NCBI RefSeq assembly: GCF_029869545.1
Contig: NZ_JARWQD010000300.1
Span: forward strand, 1 to 42,912
Reading direction: 5' to 3'
Length of the DNA stretch: 42,912 bases
Origin: Nocardia wallacei
Lineage (GTDB): Bacteria > Actinomycetota > Actinomycetes > Mycobacteriales > Mycobacteriaceae
This document shows positions 39,437-42,912 of this stretch, piece after piece; positions within the stretch are counted from its first letter, which is position 1, and each line of letters begins with the position of its first letter. The notes beneath the pieces are model-generated. The model saw nothing but the letters and a program-made list of their open reading frames with translations. It was not told the DNA's origin and searched no databases. The position numbers and the translations under genes were made by a program.

Positions 39437-40537
39437 ATGCCGGACACCGACACCAGGCCCGCCGCCGACAACGGGACCGATGCCGTGATCCTGGTCGGTG
39501 GCCAGGGCACGCGGCTGCGCCCGCTCACGCTGTCGGCGCCCAAGCCCATGCTGCCGGTGGCCGGTCTCCCGTTCCTACGGCATCTGCTCGCCCGCATCGC
39601 CGACGCGGGGATCACCCACGTCGTGCTCGGGACCTCGTTCAAGGCGGAGGTGTTCGAGGAGCATTTCGGTGACGGCGCCGACCTGGGCCTGGAGATCGAA
39701 TACGTCACCGAGACCGAGCCGCTGGGCACCGGTGGCGGCATCCGCAACGTGCTGCCGAAGCTGCGCGCCGACACCGTGATGGTGTTCAACGGCGATGTGC
39801 TCGGCGGCACCGATCTGGGGGCGGTGCTCGATACCCACGTCTCCGCCAATGCCGATGTGACGCTGCATCTGGTGCGGGTCAGCGATCCGCGCGCGTTCGG
39901 TTGCGTGCCGACCGACGACAGCGGCCGCGTGACGGCGTTCCTGGAGAAGACCCAGGATCCGCCGACCGATCAGATCAACGCGGGCTGCTATGTGTTCCGG
40001 CGCGAATACATCGAGAAGATCCCGGCCGGTCGTCCCGTCTCGGTGGAGCGCGAGGTGTTCCCGTCGCTGCTGGCCGAGGGTGCCCACATCCAGGGCCACG
40101 TCGACACCTCGTACTGGCGCGATATGGGTACGCCGGAGGATTTCGTGCGCGGTTCCGCGGATCTGGTGCGCGGTATCGCGCCCTCGCCCGCGCTGCCGGG
40201 CCAGCGCGGAGAGTCCCTGGTACACAACGGCGCCGGGGTCGCGCCGGGCGCACTGCTGATCGGCGGCACCGTCGTCGGCCGCGGCGCCGAGGTCGGCGCC
40301 GGTGCCCGGCTCGACGGCGCGGTGCTGTTCGACGGCGCCCGAGTCGAGGCCGGCGCCACCGTGGAGCGGTCCATCATCGGTTTCGGGGCCCGCATCGGCC
40401 CCCGCGCCCTGGTCCGCGACGCCGTGATCGGCGACGGCGCCGAGGTCGGTGCCCGCTGCGAACTACTACGCGGCGCCCGAGTCTGGCCCGGCGTAGAAAT
40501 CCCCGACGGCGGCATCCGCTTCTCCACCGACGTATAG
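39437..40537 (+). CDS. manB: Sugar-1-phosphate nucleotidyltransferase (mannose-1-P guanylyltransferase type)
   Basis: A 366-residue enzyme. ATG 39437 follows GGGGAG (39427-39432); the TTG three bases earlier is less likely. The N-terminal Rossmann-type domain has VGGQGTRLRPLTLSAPKPML, FNGDVLGG and the substrate residues in EKTQDPPTDQINAGCYVF. The C-terminal third is a left-handed beta-helix of hexapeptide repeats (GALLIGGTVVGRGAEVGAGA...). It corresponds by order and sequence to M. tuberculosis Rv3264c, reported as GDP-mannose pyrophosphorylase, which supplies mannose for lipomannan and polyprenyl-phosphomannose. The nucleotide preference cannot be proven by reading. Confidence 0.88.
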   Translation: MPDTDTRPAADNGTDAVILVGGQGTRLRPLTLSAPKPMLPVAGLPFLRHLLARIADAGITHVVLGTSFKAEVFEEHFGDGADLGLEIEYVTETEPLGTGGGIRNVLPKLRADTVMVFNGDVLGGTDLGAVLDTHVSANADVTLHLVRVSDPRAFGCVPTDDSGRVTAFLEKTQDPPTDQINAGCYVFRREYIEKIPAGRPVSVEREVFPSLLAEGAHIQGHVDTSYWRDMGTPEDFVRGSADLVRGIAPSPALPGQRGESLVHNGAGVAPGALLIGGTVVGRGAEVGAGARLDGAVLFDGARVEAGATVERSIIGFGARIGPRALVRDAVIGDGAEVGARCELLRGARVWPGVEIPDGGIRFSTDV

Positions 40538-40586
40538 AAAGCCTCCCGCTCAGCGCACTCATATCCGCCCAGCGCTCCATCCGAAT

Positions 40587-40609
40587 TTCCGGCGTGCTTT
40601 TGGCCGGAA
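40587..40609 (-). repeat. Dispersed hairpin repeat, copy C (reverse)
   Basis: The same element on the minus strand: arms TTCCGGC/GCCGGAA with loop CAAAAGCAC. The identity with copy B extends past the right arm (GCCGGAAAT-CGG-TGGAG pattern, to about 40572). It lies between manB and the TetR gene. Confidence 0.75.
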
Positions 40610-40644
40610 TCCGGTGCGGCGGGCAAGCAGGCATGGCTATCTTG

Positions 40645-40659
40645 TCTAGCGGTGCTAGA
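40645..40659. promoter_or_regulatory. Palindromic operator of the WHG-type TetR gene
   Basis: TCTAGC-GGT-GCTAGA is a perfect 6-bp inverted repeat with a 3-bp spacer, ending 9 bp before the ATG of the TetR gene. Autoregulation is the simplest reading. Confidence 0.6.
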
Positions 40660-40668
40660 ATTTGGCGG

Positions 40669-41241
40669 ATGAGCACGCAGACCCGGAAAGAACGCCAGCG
40701 CGCCGAGCGGCATCAGCAGATCATCGACACGGCCCGCGAGATTGCCGAGACGCAGGGCTGGGATGCGGTGACGGTGCGCCGCCTGGCCGATGCGATCGAG
40801 TACAGCCAGCCGGTGCTCTACAGCCATTTCGCGGGCAAGGACGCGATCGTCGCCGCGGTGGCCGAGCAGGGCTGCGCCGTGCTGGCCGACCGCGCGCGCC
40901 GGTTGCGCACGGCCGCGGCCACTCCCGAACAGGCGCTGACGGCGGTGGCGCGGGACTACCTCGAATTCGCCCGCACCAGTCCGGCCCTCTACAACGCCAT
41001 GTTCGTGATGAAGGTGGACCTGAAGTTCGGCCCGGACGCACCGCAGGCCCTGCGTGACGCCTTCGCCGAACTGGCGGCGGTGTTCGGCCCGTTCGCGGGC
41101 GACGACGACGTGGAGACCTTCACCGAGGTCGCCTGGAGCGCACTGCACGGCCTGGCGACCCTCGACCAGGACGGCCGCCTGCGCCCCGACTTTCGCGACC
41201 AGCGCCTAGCCATTCTCGTGCGGCACTGGACCCGCGGCTGA
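40669..41241 (+). CDS. TetR family regulator with WHG domain
   Basis: A 190-residue regulator starting at ATG 40669, 9 bp after a perfect palindrome. The N-terminal DNA-binding domain reads HQQIIDTAREIAETQGWDAV, TVRRLADAIEYSQPVLYSHF and AGKDAIVAAVAEQG. The C-terminal ligand domain has the W-x-x-x-HG signature (VAWSALHGLATL) of the TetR_C_33 (WHG) group, preceded by DYLEFARTSPALYNAMF. It may control itself and possibly the oxidoreductase gene 83 bp downstream on the same strand. The ligand is unknown. Confidence 0.88.
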   Translation: MSTQTRKERQRAERHQQIIDTAREIAETQGWDAVTVRRLADAIEYSQPVLYSHFAGKDAIVAAVAEQGCAVLADRARRLRTAAATPEQALTAVARDYLEFARTSPALYNAMFVMKVDLKFGPDAPQALRDAFAELAAVFGPFAGDDDVETFTEVAWSALHGLATLDQDGRLRPDFRDQRLAILVRHWTRG

Positions 41242-41311
41242 GGCCCGTTCGCGGCTGTCGTCGTCTCGGTGACTCCGGTCATGGGTGGCGGGACGGGCGG
41301 TGCGGCGCGCA

Positions 41312-41324
41312 TACAGTGGGAAAC
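41312..41324 (+). promoter_or_regulatory. -10 box and leaderless start of the oxidoreductase gene
   Basis: TACAGT (41312-41317) is followed by 7 nt and the ATG at 41325. This suggests transcription independent of the TetR gene upstream. Confidence 0.45.
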
Positions 41325-42806
41325 ATGGCGGATGCGGTAGTGGTCGGGTCGGGGCCGAACGGGCTTGCCGCGGCAGTGATTCTCGCCCGGGCGGGGCTCG
41401 AGGTCGAGGTGCACGAGGCCGCGGAGACGATCGGCGGGGGATGCCGGACGGCCGAGCTCACCCTGCCGGGATACCGGCACGACGTGTGCGCGGGCGCGCA
41501 TCCGATGGCATTGGCGTCGCCGTTCTTCCGCGCCTTCGATCTGGCCGCGCACGGTGTCGACCTGCTGACGCCCGAGGCCTCCTACGCCCATCCGCTCGAC
41601 GGCGGCGTGGCCGGGGTGGCGTGGCGCGACCTGGATCGGACGGCCGCCGGGCTGGGGCGCGACGGCAACGCTTGGCGGCGGTTGTTCGGACCGCTGGTCG
41701 CGCATTGGGAGCGGCTGGTCGAGCTGGGGATGTCGGACCTGCGGCACCCACCGTTGGACGCGCCGACCGGGGTGCGCTTCGGGCGCAGGCTGCTCGAACA
41801 GTCGAGTCCGCTGTGGGGCCTGCGTTTTCGCGAGGAGATGGCACCGGCATTGTTCACCGGTGTCAGCGCGCACGCCATCACGCCGCCGCGGGCGTTCGCG
41901 GCCGCGGGCGTCGCGCTGCTGCTCGGCACTCTGGCGCATGCGGGCGGCTGGCCGGTGCCGCGCGGCGGGAGCCAGGCCATCGTGGACGCGATGGCCGCCG
42001 AGGTCGAGCTGCACGGCGGTCGCATCGTGACCGGGCACCGGGTCGACTCGCTCGCCGAATTCGCCGGTGCGCGAACGATTCTCCTCGACACCGCCCCCGC
42101 CGAACTGCTGCGCCTGGCCGGTGATCGCCTGCCGGGCGGGTATTCGCGGCGGTTGCGGCGCTTCCGGTACGGCGGCGCCGCGTGCAAGGTCGACTTCGCG
42201 TTGTCGGGCCCGGTGCCGTGGCAGGCCGAGGGCTGTGCCAGCGCGGGCACGCTCCACCTCGTCGGGACCCGTGCCGAGGCCGTCGCCGCCGAAAAGTCCG
42301 TGGCCGCAGGCGAACACGCCGAGCGCCCGTACGTCCTCGCGATCCAGCCCGGCGTCGTGGATCCGACCCGCGCGCCGGAGGGCGGCCACACGCTCTACGC
42401 CTACGCACACGTGCCGCACGGCTCCACCCGCGATGTCAGCGCCGCCGTCATCGCCCAGATCGAGCGCTTCGCACCGGGTTTCCGCGACCTGATCCTGGCC
42501 CAGCACGTCCGCACGGCCTCGGCCATGCCCGCCTACAACGCCAACTACGTCGGCGGCGATATCGCGGCCGGTGCAATGAGCCTGTGGCAGACCGTCTTCC
42601 GCCCCGCCCCGCGCTGGAATCCCTACGGCACACCGCTGCCCGGCGTCTACCTCTGCTCCTCGGCCACCCCACCCGGCCCGGGCGTCCACGGCATGTCCGG
42701 CCTCTACGCCGCCCGCCACGCCCTGCGCACCCGCTTCGACATCCACACCACCCCCCTCACACCGCTCCGCACCGCCCCCCGGGGCCGCCCCCAGCCCCTG
42801 CGATAA
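41325..42806 (+). CDS. Phytoene desaturase-like FAD/NAD(P) oxidoreductase
   Basis: A 493-residue flavoprotein. The N-terminal dinucleotide fold has VVVGSGPNGLAAAVILARAG, with the second FAD motif EAAETIGGGCRTAEL. The C-terminal FAD motif reads YLCSSATPPGPGVHGMSGLYAARHAL, typical of the CrtI/PYROXD2-like group. Other landmarks are GYRHDVCAGAHPMALASPFF and GWPVPRGGSQAIVDAMA. Members desaturate or oxidise isoprenoid or other hydrophobic substrates; no carotenoid synthase gene is present here, so the substrate is open. ATG 41325 is chosen by its -10 box; an in-frame GTG at 41316 is possible. The Arg/Pro-rich tail ends 106 bp before the window edge. Confidence 0.87.
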   Translation: MADAVVVGSGPNGLAAAVILARAGLEVEVHEAAETIGGGCRTAELTLPGYRHDVCAGAHPMALASPFFRAFDLAAHGVDLLTPEASYAHPLDGGVAGVAWRDLDRTAAGLGRDGNAWRRLFGPLVAHWERLVELGMSDLRHPPLDAPTGVRFGRRLLEQSSPLWGLRFREEMAPALFTGVSAHAITPPRAFAAAGVALLLGTLAHAGGWPVPRGGSQAIVDAMAAEVELHGGRIVTGHRVDSLAEFAGARTILLDTAPAELLRLAGDRLPGGYSRRLRRFRYGGAACKVDFALSGPVPWQAEGCASAGTLHLVGTRAEAVAAEKSVAAGEHAERPYVLAIQPGVVDPTRAPEGGHTLYAYAHVPHGSTRDVSAAVIAQIERFAPGFRDLILAQHVRTASAMPAYNANYVGGDIAAGAMSLWQTVFRPAPRWNPYGTPLPGVYLCSSATPPGPGVHGMSGLYAARHALRTRFDIHTTPLTPLRTAPRGRPQPLR

Positions 42807-42837
42807 CCCCTATTCCCGCACGCCCTCCACGTCCCCG

Positions 42838-42912
42838 CCCCCCCCCCCCCGCGCCGCCCGGCGGGGCGGGGGGCGGGAGGAAAGGCGGGGGGGGGTCGAG
42901 ACGGGGCGGGGG
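42838..42912. other. G/C homopolymer-rich window end
   Basis: A run of 13 C (42838-42850) is followed by G-runs up to 9 long with very little A or T. No gene is present. The sequence looks like a low-quality contig edge, although a natural GC-rich tract cannot be excluded. Confidence 0.6.

Overview
The window is 42.9 kb of very GC-rich DNA from a mycolic-acid actinobacterium, most likely Nocardia or a close relative. Three things point there. The first is a block at 35.1-40.5 kb whose gene order matches the Mycobacterium tuberculosis arabinogalactan-linker region Rv3268-Rv3264c (TIGR03089 protein, LytR-CpsA-Psr protein, rmlD, wbbL, manB). The second is an alkylsulfatase-type dioxygenase very like Rv3406. 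The third is many apparently leaderless genes with a TANNNT -10 box 6-9 nt before the start codon. I see no rRNA, tRNA, phage, integrase, IS element or CRISPR array.

Layout. 0-7 kb: the partial 5' end of a Pro/Thr-rich protein (minus), a DeaD-type RNA helicase, an exported protein, a pair of acyl-CoA dehydrogenases in one operon, a Pro/Thr-rich lipoprotein, a small membrane protein and a GNAT acetyltransferase. 7-13 kb: a flavin monooxygenase divergent from its TetR regulator with a tandem palindromic operator between them, a phosphoribosyltransferase-like protein, a 514-bp gene-free stretch with potential RNA structure, and an operon of an alkylsulfatase-like dioxygenase and a CoA-transferase. 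13-19.3 kb: endonuclease IV, a membrane-anchored Ser/Thr kinase, a PAP2 phosphatase, and an ABC ATPase with its FtsX-type permease.

19.4-27.2 kb (minus strand) is a four-gene cluster: a SWIM zinc finger/DUF5691 fusion, a MoxR-like AAA+ ATPase, a DUF5682 protein and a VWA (MIDAS) protein. The first three genes overlap by 4 nt each, which implies one co-translated multi-protein system of unknown function. 27.3-31 kb: a DinB-like protein, then a two-gene unit of an SMC/Rad50-like ATPase with a CxxC hook motif and a small helical partner, which could be a defence or DNA-repair module. 31-35 kb: YchJ, a SelW-like Rdx protein, a carboxylesterase and a cytochrome P450. 35-40.5 kb: the cell-wall linker block. 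40.6-42.8 kb: a TetR regulator with its own palindrome and a phytoene-desaturase-like oxidoreductase. The last ~80 bases are G/C homopolymer-rich and look like a contig edge.

The less obvious structure is a dispersed hairpin repeat, TTCCGGC-(9-nt loop containing AAAAGCA)-GCCGGAA, present three times (12.9, 33.4 and 40.6 kb). At two of these sites the right flank has expanded into short tandem arrays. The best candidates for undescribed biology are this repeat family, the SWIM/DUF5691-MoxR-DUF5682-VWA cluster and the adjoining SMC-like ATPase pair. All annotation is by reading; no database search was run.
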